Source: Methylocystis sp. MJC1
GTDB lineage: Bacteria > Pseudomonadota > Alphaproteobacteria > Rhizobiales > Beijerinckiaceae
Assembly: GCF_026427715.1 (NCBI RefSeq)
Contig: NZ_CP107558.1
Coordinates: forward strand, 3,751,001-3,815,000
Length of the DNA stretch: 64,000 bases
Direction: 5' to 3'
Positions 35,926 through 46,041 of this stretch are shown here, one piece after another (within the stretch, counting starts at the first letter, position 1; each line of letters begins with the position of its first letter). The notes beneath the pieces are model-generated. The model worked only from the letters and a program-made list of their open reading frames with translations, was not told where the DNA came from and did not search any database. Made by a program: the position numbers and the translations under genes.

Positions 35926-36285
35926 ATGAGCTGGCTCAAGGCAATTGTCGGCGGCGCCATCGGCGCGGAAGCGCTCAGCCTCATTAAGGATTACGTCGAA
36001 AAGCAAGGCGGCCTCGACGCCGTGGTCAAGCAGTTCCAGGAGGGCGGGTTCAAGCGTCAGGTCGATTCCTGGGTTTCCACCGGTAAGAACGAGGCGATTA
36101 ACGCCATCGAGGTTGGTCAGGCGATTGGCATCGAGAATGTGAAGAAATTGGCGGCGAGCGCCGGCGTCGACATCAACAAGGCGCGCGACCTTCTCGCGCA
36201 ATATCTCCCCGAGGCGATCGATCAGGCGACGCCGGAGGGCAAGCTGCCCACGCCGGAGACAGACGAAACCAAGAAAGCCGGCTGA
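35926..36285 (+). CDS. YidB family (DUF937) protein
   Basis: A 119-residue protein. SWLKAIVGGAIGAEALSLIK, GGLDAVVKQFQEGGFKRQVD and SWVSTGKNEAI match the YidB/DUF937 pattern. Function unknown. Preceded by GGAGAT and followed by a terminator at 36311-36339. Confidence 0.8.
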   Translation: MSWLKAIVGGAIGAEALSLIKDYVEKQGGLDAVVKQFQEGGFKRQVDSWVSTGKNEAINAIEVGQAIGIENVKKLAASAGVDINKARDLLAQYLPEAIDQATPEGKLPTPETDETKKAG

Positions 36286-37416
<1,131 letters not shown>

Positions 37417-37438
37417 GGCAAACCGAAAGAGCCCGGCG

Positions 37439-38425
37439 ATGGCGGCGGCCTATGAGCGGATTTTAGTCACGGGCGGCGCCGGTTTCGTGGGCGCCCATGT
37501 CTCGAACGCCCTTGTAGAGGCCTATCCCAACGCCGTCCATGTGACGCTTCTGCGTCCGGGCGAGGAGGGCGCGCATCCCGCTTTTGAGACCACGACGGCT
37601 GATCTCCTCGACGAGGCTGCGATCGACCGGCTGGTGGCGGAGCTGCGTCCCGATCTCATTGTCCATCTTGCTGGGCAGGCGTCCATCGGTCTCGCCGCCA
37701 GGGCCGCCGAGCACACCTGGCGGGTGAATTTCCACGGCTCTTTCAGCCTCGCCGCGGCAATCGCGCAACATGCGCCGCACGCCGTCACGCTGTTTTCGTC
37801 CACGGCGGCGGTTTATGGCGCGAGCTTCCGCGACGGCGCGCTGAACGAAGATGCGCCGCTGCGGCCGATGGATATTTACAGCCGCTCCAAGGCGGCGGCC
37901 GAAGGCGCGTTCGCGGATCTGCTTGGGCAGGAAGGGCGGCTGATCGTCGTGCGTCCGGTCAACCATTCCGGCCCCGGCCAAAGGAACCACAACTTTGTCC
38001 TCTCCTCTTTCGCATCGCAGATCGCGTCGATCGAGGCGGGTAAGTCGGAGCCGCGCATCAGGGTCGGCGATCTCTCGAAGGAGCGGGACTTCCTGGATGT
38101 GCGCGACGTGGTCGACGCCTATATGCGGCTGATCGCCCGCGCCCGCGATCTCCCCGAGCGCGTCTCGACCTTCAATATTGGCTCGGGCGAGGCGCGCACG
38201 ATCGCGTCTCTCCTGGATGAAGTGGGAGCAATGGCGCGGACACCTTTCGACGTCGAGGTCGATCCGCACTTGCTGCGCCCCTCCTCGACCGATATCGCCA
38301 CGATCGCCTGCGACGCCTCCAAGCTGCGCGCCGCGACGGGGTGGGCCCCGCGCTACAAGGCGAATGAAATGCTGCGCGCGCTGCTCGAGGAATGGCGCGC
38401 TAAATTTGCTGGCGGCGAGGCATGA
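37439..38425 (+). CDS. rmd: GDP-4-keto-6-deoxymannose reductase-like SDR
   Basis: A 328-residue extended SDR. ILVTGGAGFVGAHVSNALVE at the N-terminus; TLFSSTAAVYGASF and MDIYSRSKAAAEGAF give the Tyr-Lys pair. Downstream of gmd, the expected reaction is reduction to GDP-D-rhamnose (Rmd) rather than GDP-fucose synthesis (Fcl), which needs an epimerase; the choice rests on resemblance to Rmd-like short proteins and is not proven. It overlaps the glycosyltransferase start by 4 nt. Confidence 0.75.
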   Translation: MAAAYERILVTGGAGFVGAHVSNALVEAYPNAVHVTLLRPGEEGAHPAFETTTADLLDEAAIDRLVAELRPDLIVHLAGQASIGLAARAAEHTWRVNFHGSFSLAAAIAQHAPHAVTLFSSTAAVYGASFRDGALNEDAPLRPMDIYSRSKAAAEGAFADLLGQEGRLIVVRPVNHSGPGQRNHNFVLSSFASQIASIEAGKSEPRIRVGDLSKERDFLDVRDVVDAYMRLIARARDLPERVSTFNIGSGEARTIASLLDEVGAMARTPFDVEVDPHLLRPSSTDIATIACDASKLRAATGWAPRYKANEMLRALLEEWRAKFAGGEA

Positions 38426-39834
38426 GCGAGGAGGCCTCGAAGGACAAAGAGCGCATCCGCCTCCTGGAATTTCAGCTCGATTACCTCCGCGCCGAGCTTC
38501 TGCATCTCACCCATGAACGCTATCGGCTGACCTATTCGGTCTCCGGCCATATCTATCGCTTTCTGCGGCCGATCGAGCAGCGGCTCGCCGACGCCGGCGC
38601 GGCGATCGCCGCCTATTTCCAGCCGCAGGCCGAGAAGGCGCCTACGCAGACCGAAACATCGCCCCCCATAACGGCCTCGGCGCCGGCCTTGCCGGCGCGG
38701 CGGCTCCTGATCGACGTGACCGGCACGATCAAGCGCGACGCCGGGACGGGCATTCAGCGCGTGGTCAAGGAAGTTGTGCGCGCCTGCCATTCCGGGGTGC
38801 GCTTCGACATCCCCGCCTTCGCCGTGCGGTGCGAGGACGGGAAGCTTTATACGGCCAACGCCTTTACAGCGGCGCTCGGCGGGGCCGAGACGGGCGACAA
38901 CGTCCAAGTGACGATCGCGCCCGGCGATCGGTTTTTGATGCTCTCCGACAGTTGGAACGCTTTCGAGGAGTTGGCGCCGATCTTTGGCCAGATCCGCGCC
39001 GACGGCGGCGAGATCGTCACCTGCATCTTCGACCTCATCCCCGAGCTTTATCCGCACGCCTGCCATGAGGTGACGGTGCCGCGCTATCGGGCGTGGCTGC
39101 GCAAGGCGCTTCTCGAAAGCGACGCCTTTCTCGCCATCTCCCGCACCGTCGCCGAGGAGCTCGCGGAATATGTCGCAGCAAAGGGCTTGCCCCATCGGCC
39201 GGGCCTGAAGATTGGTTGGTTCCAATGCGGCGCCGATCTCGCCGCGCCGCCAACGGCGACGCCGCGAGATAAGATCGCCGCCGCCGTCGCTGGAGACGCG
39301 CCTGTTTTCCTGATGGTCGGCACGATCGAGCCGCGCAAGGGGCACCGGATCGCGCTGCAGGCTTTCGACGCCTTGTGGCGCTCGGGCGTCGGTCTACGAT
39401 TGATCGTCGTCGGCCGGCGCGGCTGGTTCGAGGAGGCGATCGCCGCCGGAATGGAAAATCATCCGGAGTTCGGCCAACGTCTCTTCTGGTTCAGCGACGT
39501 GGACGACGGCGAGCTCTCCTATCTTTACCGCCATGCCAGCGCGCTGCTCCTGCCCTCCTACGCCGAAGGGTTTGGATTGCCGATCGTCGAAGCGGCCCAG
39601 CACGGCCGCCCCGTGATCTGCAGCGACATCCCCGTATTCCGGGAGGTCGGAGGCGACGGCGCCATCTATTTCGGGGTCAATGACGCCGACGCGCTTGCCG
39701 AGGCGATCCGCGCCTTCCTTGCGGGGGAGCTCACCGCCGACCCGGCCAGGGCGCTCAACGTCTCCTGGGCAGAGGCGGCCCGACGCATCGTCGAGGTCGT
39801 CGCGCGCGAGGACTGGCTGACGCGCCTACCCTGA
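38422..39834 (+). CDS. GT4 glycosyltransferase with N-terminal coiled coil
   Basis: A 470-residue GT-B enzyme. Residues 1-80 form a charged coiled coil (ERIRLLEFQLDYLRAELLHL) and a Pro/Thr/Gln-rich linker. The catalytic part has RLLIDVTGTIKRDAGTGIQR, FLMVGTIEPRKGHRIALQAF and SYAEGFGLPIVEAAQHGRPV (the E-x7-E motif). The type resembles O-antigen mannosyl/rhamnosyl transferases and follows gmd and rmd, so it probably transfers a D-rhamnose or related 6-deoxyhexose to a surface glycan. Confidence 0.85.
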   Translation: MSEEASKDKERIRLLEFQLDYLRAELLHLTHERYRLTYSVSGHIYRFLRPIEQRLADAGAAIAAYFQPQAEKAPTQTETSPPITASAPALPARRLLIDVTGTIKRDAGTGIQRVVKEVVRACHSGVRFDIPAFAVRCEDGKLYTANAFTAALGGAETGDNVQVTIAPGDRFLMLSDSWNAFEELAPIFGQIRADGGEIVTCIFDLIPELYPHACHEVTVPRYRAWLRKALLESDAFLAISRTVAEELAEYVAAKGLPHRPGLKIGWFQCGADLAAPPTATPRDKIAAAVAGDAPVFLMVGTIEPRKGHRIALQAFDALWRSGVGLRLIVVGRRGWFEEAIAAGMENHPEFGQRLFWFSDVDDGELSYLYRHASALLLPSYAEGFGLPIVEAAQHGRPVICSDIPVFREVGGDGAIYFGVNDADALAEAIRAFLAGELTADPARALNVSWAEAARRIVEVVAREDWLTRLP

Positions 39835-39957
39835 CCGCGCACTTGGTTCCGGCAGGCGCAAAAGCATGTTAGAGAGGCGACAATGGGCCGCGCGCAACTG
39901 GGAAAGCGCGGCTTTTTCGCGCGCCGCCCGGCGCCGCCGACAGGGGGACAGAAGTTC

Positions 39958-40488
39958 ATGGCGTTCAATATTCCGTTCATCAACGATCCGACGCCGAGGA
40001 CCGTCCTCAAAATGCTCAACCTCGAGGCGTCGCAGCTCTCCCTCCCTGAATCAGAGCAGCTGATGAAGGGCGCGCTCGCCGCCTATGTCGTGCTGCAGAT
40101 CGGCGCTCAATATTTCTCCCATTCGCTGCCGCCGAGCATTTTCTACGGAGTCGCCACCGCGGCGGTTCTTTACGGCGCGACGCTGCTCCTGCTCCGCTAC
40201 CTCAAGCAGGAGGAAAAATTCATCAAGACCGTGAGCGCATTGGCGATCATGGGCGCCATCGGGGCCGGCGCCTATATCGTCATGCATCTCATCGTCGGCA
40301 TCGCGCTGCCGCCGCCGCTGCCGACCGAACGCCTGACGCGCTTCCTGCTTTTCCCGATCATCATCTGGCTCGTCTTCATTTACGCCTTCCTGTTCCGGCA
40401 TGTGGCGCTGCGGCCGATCCCGGCCTTTGTGACGGCCTCGTTTTACGTGCTGGTGATCGAGATCGTGCTGTCGGCCGTCAAATTCTGA
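39958..40488 (+). CDS. Conserved four-helix membrane protein
   Basis: A 176-residue integral membrane protein with four hydrophobic segments (LMKGALAAYVVLQIGAQYF, IFYGVATAAVLYGATLLLL, ALAIMGAIGAGAYIVMHLIV, FLLFPIIIWLVFIYAFLF). No recognisable domain. The ATG at 39958 has GGGGGA upstream; the longer frame from 39883 is less likely. A terminator follows. It may belong to the glycan cluster by position only. Confidence 0.6.
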   Translation: MAFNIPFINDPTPRTVLKMLNLEASQLSLPESEQLMKGALAAYVVLQIGAQYFSHSLPPSIFYGVATAAVLYGATLLLLRYLKQEEKFIKTVSALAIMGAIGAGAYIVMHLIVGIALPPPLPTERLTRFLLFPIIIWLVFIYAFLFRHVALRPIPAFVTASFYVLVIEIVLSAVKF

Positions 40489-40512
40489 AGAACGCCTCGG
40501 CAGAAGAGAGAT

Positions 40513-40542
40513 AAGGCGCCCGCATTAGTGGGCGCCTTTTTT
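40513..40542 (+). terminator. Intrinsic terminator
   Basis: AAGGCGCCCGC-ATTA-GTGGGCGCCTT followed by TTTTTTC; strong stem and T-run. Confidence 0.9.
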
Positions 40543-40669
40543 CTTGGTGCATAAGAAGACGGAAACCATGTCGGCAGATTAAGCCGCCATTAAGCATGAT
40601 CCCTCATTCTTCCTTCATTACCGAGCTTGGCCGTCGCGCCCCGCTCGGTCTCGACCAAGGAAGAGAGAA

Positions 40670-41530
40670 ATGGTTCGCCCGTTTTTGCGCGCCCGCGCGA
40701 CGATCGTCACCGCGCTCTTTGGCGCGCTTATCGCGCCAGCGACGCAGGCCGCGGACTTCCCAGCCATTCAGCCGCCGACGCTGCCGCTCGTCGAGGAAGG
40801 CCCCGTCGAATGGGGCTCGAACTGGTATCTGCGCGGCGACCTGGGCATCGCTCGCACCTCGCCGACCGAGCTCAACGGCGTCACCTTGTCGAACAGCTTT
40901 CCCAACAATTGGACCATCGGTCTCGGCGGCGGCTACAAGTTCAATGATTTTCTGCGCGCCGACGTGACGGTCGATTACGAGAGCCTCTATCACAAGAGCG
41001 GCGTTCGCAACGATATCGGGCTGCCGTGCACGATCGGCCTCTATCAGCCGAATCCCGGCGGGAATCCAGGGCTGGTCAACCCCATCTACTCGGCCTGTTT
41101 TCCCTGGGTCAGAAACAGAACCGAGTCGATGCTCACCCTGGCCAACGCCTATATCGACTTGGGCAACTGGTGGGGTTTCACGCCCTACGTCGGCGCCGGC
41201 GTCGGCCTCAACGTGCTTTACCAGAGAGTGTCCTCCAACTGGTATATGTATAACGGCGTCCCTTATGCCGGCGTGACCTATACAGACCCGCGCACCAACG
41301 CCACCTATATGGCGAATTGGGACACGAAATACCAAGACACCTTTGTTCGCTTCGCCTACGCCTTCATGGGGGGCTTTTCCTACGACATCGACAACCATTG
41401 GAAGATCGACGTCGGTTACCGCTACGCGAATATGGGTAAAATCAGCGGCGTCGACCGCTACAACAATGTAGTTTCCACTAGTCTCGTCAGCCAGCAGGTC
41501 CGCATGGGCTTCCGCTATGTGATCGACTAG
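40670..41530 (+). CDS. Outer-membrane beta-barrel protein (Omp25/31-like)
   Basis: A 286-residue protein with a signal peptide (TIVTALFGALIAPATQAAD) and alternating amphipathic strands: SNWYLRGDLGIARTS, WTIGLGGGYKFNDFLRADVT, FTPYVGAGVGLNVLYQRV and a C-terminal strand ending QQVRMGFRYVID. Single-barrel relative of the tandem-barrel protein at 27413-28912. Porin or surface protein; substrate unknown. Confidence 0.85.
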   Translation: MVRPFLRARATIVTALFGALIAPATQAADFPAIQPPTLPLVEEGPVEWGSNWYLRGDLGIARTSPTELNGVTLSNSFPNNWTIGLGGGYKFNDFLRADVTVDYESLYHKSGVRNDIGLPCTIGLYQPNPGGNPGLVNPIYSACFPWVRNRTESMLTLANAYIDLGNWWGFTPYVGAGVGLNVLYQRVSSNWYMYNGVPYAGVTYTDPRTNATYMANWDTKYQDTFVRFAYAFMGGFSYDIDNHWKIDVGYRYANMGKISGVDRYNNVVSTSLVSQQVRMGFRYVID

Positions 41531-41563
41531 CTAGGCGCGCCGGTCACACGGTGTTAAACAGGC

Positions 41564-41598
41564 GCCGGCCGCCCGCGAGGGTCGGCCGGTTTTGCTTT
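41564..41598 (+). terminator. Probable terminator after the omp gene
   Basis: GCCGGCC and GGCCGGT arms with a 13-nt loop, then TTTTGCTTTT. The stem is short; moderate support. Confidence 0.55.
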
Positions 41599-41623
41599 TG
41601 GCGCCCAAAAACCGGATTGCTTC

Positions 41624-42622
41624 ATGACCACTCTCGATGTTCTCGGCATTGGCAACGCCATCGTCGACACTCTTTCCCGCGCCGATGACGACGTGCTGGT
41701 CGGCGCCGGGCTGATCAAGGGCTCCATGGCGCTCGTCGATGAACAGCGCGCGGACGCGCTCTACGAGCTGATGGGGCCGACGACGGTCATTTCCGGCGGC
41801 TCGGCCGCCAACACCATGGCGGGCCTCGCAAGTCTCGGCGCCAAGGCCGGCTTCGTCGGCAAGGTGAAGGACGACGCGGCCGGCCGCGAATTTACCCATG
41901 ACATCCGCAAAGCCGGCGTCGTCTTCGACACGCCGCACGCGACCGATGGCGCCGCGACGGCGCGTTGCCTGATCTTCGTGACGCCCGACGGCCAGCGCAC
42001 CATGAACACGTTTCTGGGCGCATGCCAGGCGCTGCAGCCGGAAGACATCGACGAAAGCGCCGTCGCGGCGGCGAAAATCCTCTATATGGAAGGCTATCTC
42101 TGGGACCCGCCGGGGGCCAAGCAAGCCTTTCTGCGCGCCGCTAAAGTGTCGCGCGCCCATGGCCGCAAGGTGGCGCTGAGCCTCTCCGATTCCTTCTGCG
42201 TCGATCGCTATCGCGCCGAATTCCTCTCGCTGATTCGCGACCGCGTGGTCGATATTCTCTTCGCCAATGAGAGCGAATTGCACGCGCTTTACGAGACCTC
42301 GGATTTCGACGCGGCGCTCGCGGCGCTGCGGGCCGAAAAGGGCCTGCTCGGCGTCGTCACCCGCTCGGGAAACGGCTGCGTTGTCACGAGCGAGGGCACG
42401 GTGATCGCCGCGCCCGCCTTCCCGGTCGAGGAAGTTGTCGACACGACCGGCGCGGGCGATCTTTTCGCGGCGGGCTTCCTCGCCGGCTACGCCAGGGGCC
42501 TGCCGCATGAACGCAGCGCCGCGCTCGGCGCGCTGGCCGCCGCCGAGATCATCTCGCATGTTGGCGCGCGTCCCCTAAAAGACCTGCTGCAGCTCGCGCG
42601 GGACAACGGCATCGTGGCTTAG
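41624..42622 (+). CDS. Adenosine kinase (PfkB family)
   Basis: A 332-residue sugar/nucleoside kinase. The two PfkB signatures are GGSAANTMAGLASLGAKAGF and VVDTTGAGDLFAAGFLAGYA, the latter with the catalytic Asp. FANESELHALYE is also conserved. The N-terminal VLGIGNAIVDTLSRADD matches bacterial adenosine kinase/2-dehydro-gluconokinase-like proteins; adenosine is the most likely substrate. Same strand as the FKBP gene, 28 nt upstream of it. Confidence 0.85.
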   Translation: MTTLDVLGIGNAIVDTLSRADDDVLVGAGLIKGSMALVDEQRADALYELMGPTTVISGGSAANTMAGLASLGAKAGFVGKVKDDAAGREFTHDIRKAGVVFDTPHATDGAATARCLIFVTPDGQRTMNTFLGACQALQPEDIDESAVAAAKILYMEGYLWDPPGAKQAFLRAAKVSRAHGRKVALSLSDSFCVDRYRAEFLSLIRDRVVDILFANESELHALYETSDFDAALAALRAEKGLLGVVTRSGNGCVVTSEGTVIAAPAFPVEEVVDTTGAGDLFAAGFLAGYARGLPHERSAALGALAAAEIISHVGARPLKDLLQLARDNGIVA

Positions 42623-42650
42623 GCCCGCTAAAAACATCCGGGAGGAAAAA

Positions 42651-43094
42651 ATGCGCTTTTTCTCGAAGACTTTCGCGGCCGCGATTCTCGCCGCCGCAGC
42701 TGGCCTCGCCCTCGCGCCGACCATTGTCCGCGCCGAGCCCGAGACCACGCTCACGGCGAGCGGGCTGAAATATATCGACACGAAGCCGGGAACCGGCGCT
42801 TCGCCGAAGATCGGCCAGACCGTCACCGTTCACTACACCGGCTGGCTCTATGTGAATGGCGCCAAGGGCAAGAAATTCGACAGCTCGCGCGATCGGGGCG
42901 AGCCCTTCGATTTTCCGCTCGGCATGGGCCAGGTCATCAAGGGCTGGGACGAGGGCGTCGAGACCATGAAGGTCGGCGGCAAGCGCACGCTGATCATCCC
43001 ACCGGCGCTCGGCTATGGCGCGCGCGCCATGGGCAACGCCATTCCGGCCAATTCCTGGCTGATTTTCGACGTCGAACTGCTCGGCGTGAAGTAA
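42651..43094 (+). CDS. Periplasmic FKBP-type peptidyl-prolyl isomerase
   Basis: A 147-residue exported isomerase (signal FAAAILAAAAGLALAPTIVR). The FKBP core has TVTVHYTGWLYVNGAKGKKF, DSSRDRGEPFDFPLG, MGQVIKGWDEGVETMKVGGK and IPPALGYGARA. It catalyses proline cis-trans isomerisation in folding of exported proteins. GGGAGG precedes the ATG. Confidence 0.95.
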   Translation: MRFFSKTFAAAILAAAAGLALAPTIVRAEPETTLTASGLKYIDTKPGTGASPKIGQTVTVHYTGWLYVNGAKGKKFDSSRDRGEPFDFPLGMGQVIKGWDEGVETMKVGGKRTLIIPPALGYGARAMGNAIPANSWLIFDVELLGVK

Positions 43095-43107
43095 GCCTCA
43101 TCGCTGC

Positions 43108-43221
43108 GAGCCTGGGTCACTCCCGACGCTTCGCGTCAGCGAAGCGATCGGGAACCCAGCACAAAGGCTGGTTATTTTGACTCTGGATTCCCGATCGGGC
43201 CTTTGGCCCGTCGGGAATGAC
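43108..43221. repeat. Intergenic palindromic repeat, family C
   Basis: CTGGGTCACTCCCGAC and GTCGGGAATGACAGG are inverted ends, with TCGGGAACCCAGC / GATTCCCGATCGGGCC inside. Same general style as families A and B but different sequence. Confidence 0.65.
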
Positions 43222-43310
43222 AGGCGCCGCGCTGAGCCTGATGCAACGCGCGTCTCTTTGGCCCCAACTTCGCATACGCCGTTCGGTCCCTATTTTCGTG
43301 AGCCGACTGG

Positions 43311-43805
43311 ATGAGCGCCACACTAAATCTCAGCGACGCGCTGCAGACATTCCTCGCGGAACATGGATTTTCGCGCGACGCCGTCAACGTCTTCAACAAA
43401 GACAAAGCGACGCCGCTGATGCTCGCAGTCCGGCTCGCGCCGCCGGCTTTGGTGCGCGAGCTGCTTGCCGCCGGCGCCGACATCCGCGCCGAGAATGCTG
43501 ACGGCAACCAGGCCCTATGGCTCGCCTGCGTCGGCGAGAACGCGGAAAACATCGGGCTTCTCATCGAAGCCGAGGCCGATATTCAGCATGTCAATTGCAC
43601 GGGCGCGACGCCGCTGATGTTCTCCGCCTCCTCCGGCCGCGCCAGGGCCGTCGCGCAGCTGCTGGCGGCGGGCGCCGATCCGCTTTTCGAGACAAGCCTT
43701 GGACTGACGGCGCTCGACATGGCCTCGACGGCCGAGTGCCTCAAACTGATGCGCGACGCAGTTCGGAGCCGAAGCGCCCTTTGGAGCGCATTCCGGAAAA
43801 GTTGA
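43311..43805 (+). CDS. Ankyrin-repeat protein
   Basis: A 164-residue protein with about three ankyrin repeats: DKATPLMLAVRLAPPALVRE, DGNQALWLACVGENAENIGL and TGATPLMFSASSGRARAVAQ. No signal peptide; cytoplasmic. Function unknown; probably protein-protein interaction. Confidence 0.8.
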   Translation: MSATLNLSDALQTFLAEHGFSRDAVNVFNKDKATPLMLAVRLAPPALVRELLAAGADIRAENADGNQALWLACVGENAENIGLLIEAEADIQHVNCTGATPLMFSASSGRARAVAQLLAAGADPLFETSLGLTALDMASTAECLKLMRDAVRSRSALWSAFRKS

Positions 43806-43878
43806 CAAAAGTTGATCTTCCGCGATTTCTTATCGCTCGCACGATTCCCTGCGAGCGGAAAGCGCGCTAGACCAAAGT

Positions 43879-44151
43879 CTACGGGCAGCGCGTCTTTACC
43901 GTCACGCCGTCGCGATAGAGGAAATATTCGACGCAGGAACGGTCATTGACGAGGACCGGCCGCTTGCCGATCTCGGCTGCCTTGAGAAAATCGAGAAGCG
44001 TCGTGTGGCCCTTGCCGTCCCAATCCATCTCGGCCCAGCCATAGCCTGCTTGCCAAGCCGAGAAGACCCTTACAGAGAAGAAGAAGGCCGGAACGACGAG
44101 CAAGGCCAAAATGCTCGTCACGATGAGGCGCTTGCCGAAAGGCGATGACAT
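43879..44151 (-). CDS. Small single-span membrane protein
   Basis: A 90-residue protein: one transmembrane helix (LIVTSILALLVVPAFFFSVRVF), then a short periplasmic part with two Cys (RSCVEYFLYRDGVTVKTRC). The ATG at 44151 has GGAGGAAGG upstream. Unknown function. Confidence 0.6.
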   Translation of the reverse strand: MSSPFGKRLIVTSILALLVVPAFFFSVRVFSAWQAGYGWAEMDWDGKGHTTLLDFLKAAEIGKRPVLVNDRSCVEYFLYRDGVTVKTRCP

Positions 44152-44256
44152 GGGCCCTTCCTCCCGCGCCGCGGAAGGCGGCGTTGGGCGATCATAGCGA
44201 CTCCTCGAAAATCGCCAAAATGCGGATTCACACGTCGCGGCTCGGGCAAACCAGAC

Positions 44257-45534
44257 ATGCTCGACCAAGCCAAATTTTTAGGAAAGCATGCCTTGCAACC
44301 CACCGATGACCAATCCGCCGGCCTGCTCGCACGCTGGCGCGCCATTCCACTTTACCTGCGCATTCTCGCCGGCGCGACGCTCGGACTCGTCGCCGGAGTC
44401 CTTCTGGGGGCGGAAGCCGCGCCGCTCGCCATGCCCGCAAAGCTCGTTCTCCGCGTCTTGGGCGCCCTCGCGCCGCCGCTCATTCTGCTCGCCATCATGC
44501 AGGCGCTGATGCGGGCGCATCTCGGCGGCCAACAGGCGTGGCGTCTTGTCACGCTGCTGCTCACGAATACGCTCGTCGCCATCGGCGTCGGCCTGTTTGT
44601 CGCCAATCTCGTCCAGCCCGGCGCCCTGACGACCACCGACCCGCCCTCGCCACCCGCCACAAAGGCCTCGGGCGCCGTGGATCCGCTCGCGCAGCTCTTC
44701 GACGCGATCCCCAAGAGCATTGCCGGGCCTTTTTCCGACGAAGGAACGGTGATGGGCGTCATCTTCATCGCGGTGGCTTTCGGCGTCGCTTTGCGCGGCG
44801 TCAGGCATCACGAAGTGCGCACGGTGGAGGACCTCGTCCATGTCGCGCTGACGAGCCTGATCACCATCCTGCACTGGATCATCGACGTCGTACCCCTCGC
44901 CGTCTTCGGCATTGTCGCGAGCATCGTCGGCGCCAATGGCTTCCACGATTTCGTCGCGCTCGGCGGCTTCATGCTCGCCGTGTTGGTGGGGCTTTTGCTT
45001 CAGACCTGCTATTATATGATGCGGGTTCGGCTTCAGACCTGGGTTCGGCCGCTCGGCCTCATAAAGGACGTACGCGACGCGCTGGTCATGGCCTTCTCGA
45101 CCGGCAGCTCGACCGTCACAATGCCCCTCACCTATGAGGTCTTGCGTAAAAATGTGGGGCTGCGAGAGCAATCGGCGAGCATGGGCGCGCTCGTCGGCTC
45201 CAATTTCAACAACGACGGCACCGCGCTTTACGAAGCCATGTCGGCGCTTTTCGTGGCGCAATTGCTCGGCATGCATCTGACGCTCGGCCAGCAGTTCACC
45301 GTCGTGTTGACTTCGGTCATCGCCTCCGTCGGGGCCGCCGGCATTCCCGAGGCCGGGCTCGTGACGATGACCATGGTGTTCAAGGCCGTGGCGCTGCCAA
45401 CCGATTACATCGCCATGCTGCTGACCGTCGACTGGCTGCTCGACCGCTGTCGCACCGCCATCAATGTCATGGGCGACGTCACGGTGAGCTGCCTTCTGGA
45501 CGGGAAGACAAGGGACCTTGGCGATCGAGGTTAG
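44257..45534 (+). CDS. Dicarboxylate/amino-acid:cation symporter (DAACS)
   Basis: A 425-residue transporter of the GltP/DctA family. Helical segments include LRILAGATLGLVAGVLLGAE, LVTLLLTNTLVAIGVGLFVA and WIIDVVPLAVFGIVASIVGA. The serine-rich reentrant loop AFSTGSSTVTMPLTYEV and the Asn-containing NFNNDGTALYEAMSALFVAQ are DAACS signatures. Substrate likely C4-dicarboxylate or glutamate/aspartate. Confidence 0.9.
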   Translation: MLDQAKFLGKHALQPTDDQSAGLLARWRAIPLYLRILAGATLGLVAGVLLGAEAAPLAMPAKLVLRVLGALAPPLILLAIMQALMRAHLGGQQAWRLVTLLLTNTLVAIGVGLFVANLVQPGALTTTDPPSPPATKASGAVDPLAQLFDAIPKSIAGPFSDEGTVMGVIFIAVAFGVALRGVRHHEVRTVEDLVHVALTSLITILHWIIDVVPLAVFGIVASIVGANGFHDFVALGGFMLAVLVGLLLQTCYYMMRVRLQTWVRPLGLIKDVRDALVMAFSTGSSTVTMPLTYEVLRKNVGLREQSASMGALVGSNFNNDGTALYEAMSALFVAQLLGMHLTLGQQFTVVLTSVIASVGAAGIPEAGLVTMTMVFKAVALPTDYIAMLLTVDWLLDRCRTAINVMGDVTVSCLLDGKTRDLGDRG

Positions 45535-45681
45535 CGTTATGTTAAGCTGGCTTCCGGGCCCGCCGCCTTCTTTCGGGATTCTTGAAACGCAGCCGGCACA
45601 AACCCGGTCCGAATCGAGAGCGCTTGATTCGTGTCCCGCTCTCGTGAAGAAAGGCTTAAATCCCGAAAGCAAGGAGACCGC

Positions 45682-46041
45682 ATGAGCGACGCGGCGACGA
45701 CAACGAAAATCCTTTGGCGCGGCGCGCTGATGAAATGCCCCAGCTGCGGCGAGGGCCGCATCTTCAAGGGCTATCTCACGCGCGAGGATAGCTGTCCGCA
45801 TTGCCACGAGAGCTTCGAGGGCCTCGACGCGGACGACGGGCCGGCCTGGTTCACCATCGGCATCGTCGCCCATATTGTGGTGCCGCTGCTCATCTTCCTG
45901 GAGCGCGGGGAGCTCATGCCCTATTGGCAGGAGGCGGGGATTCTCACCCTGGTGACGATCGTCTCGGCGCTTTTCTTCCTGCCGATCTCAAAGGGGATTT
46001 TCGTTGCGGGTCTGTGGTTGATCAACCGCAAGCCGGCTTAA
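45682..46041 (+). CDS. DUF983 membrane protein with zinc-ribbon-like N-terminus
   Basis: A 119-residue protein: CPSCGEGRIFKGYLTREDSC then PHCHESFEGLDADDGPAWFT (zinc ribbon) followed by two transmembrane helices. It has the DUF983 layout; function unknown. AAGGAG precedes the ATG at 45682. Its stop overlaps the convergent radical SAM gene by 4 nt. Confidence 0.85.
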   Translation: MSDAATTTKILWRGALMKCPSCGEGRIFKGYLTREDSCPHCHESFEGLDADDGPAWFTIGIVAHIVVPLLIFLERGELMPYWQEAGILTLVTIVSALFFLPISKGIFVAGLWLINRKPA

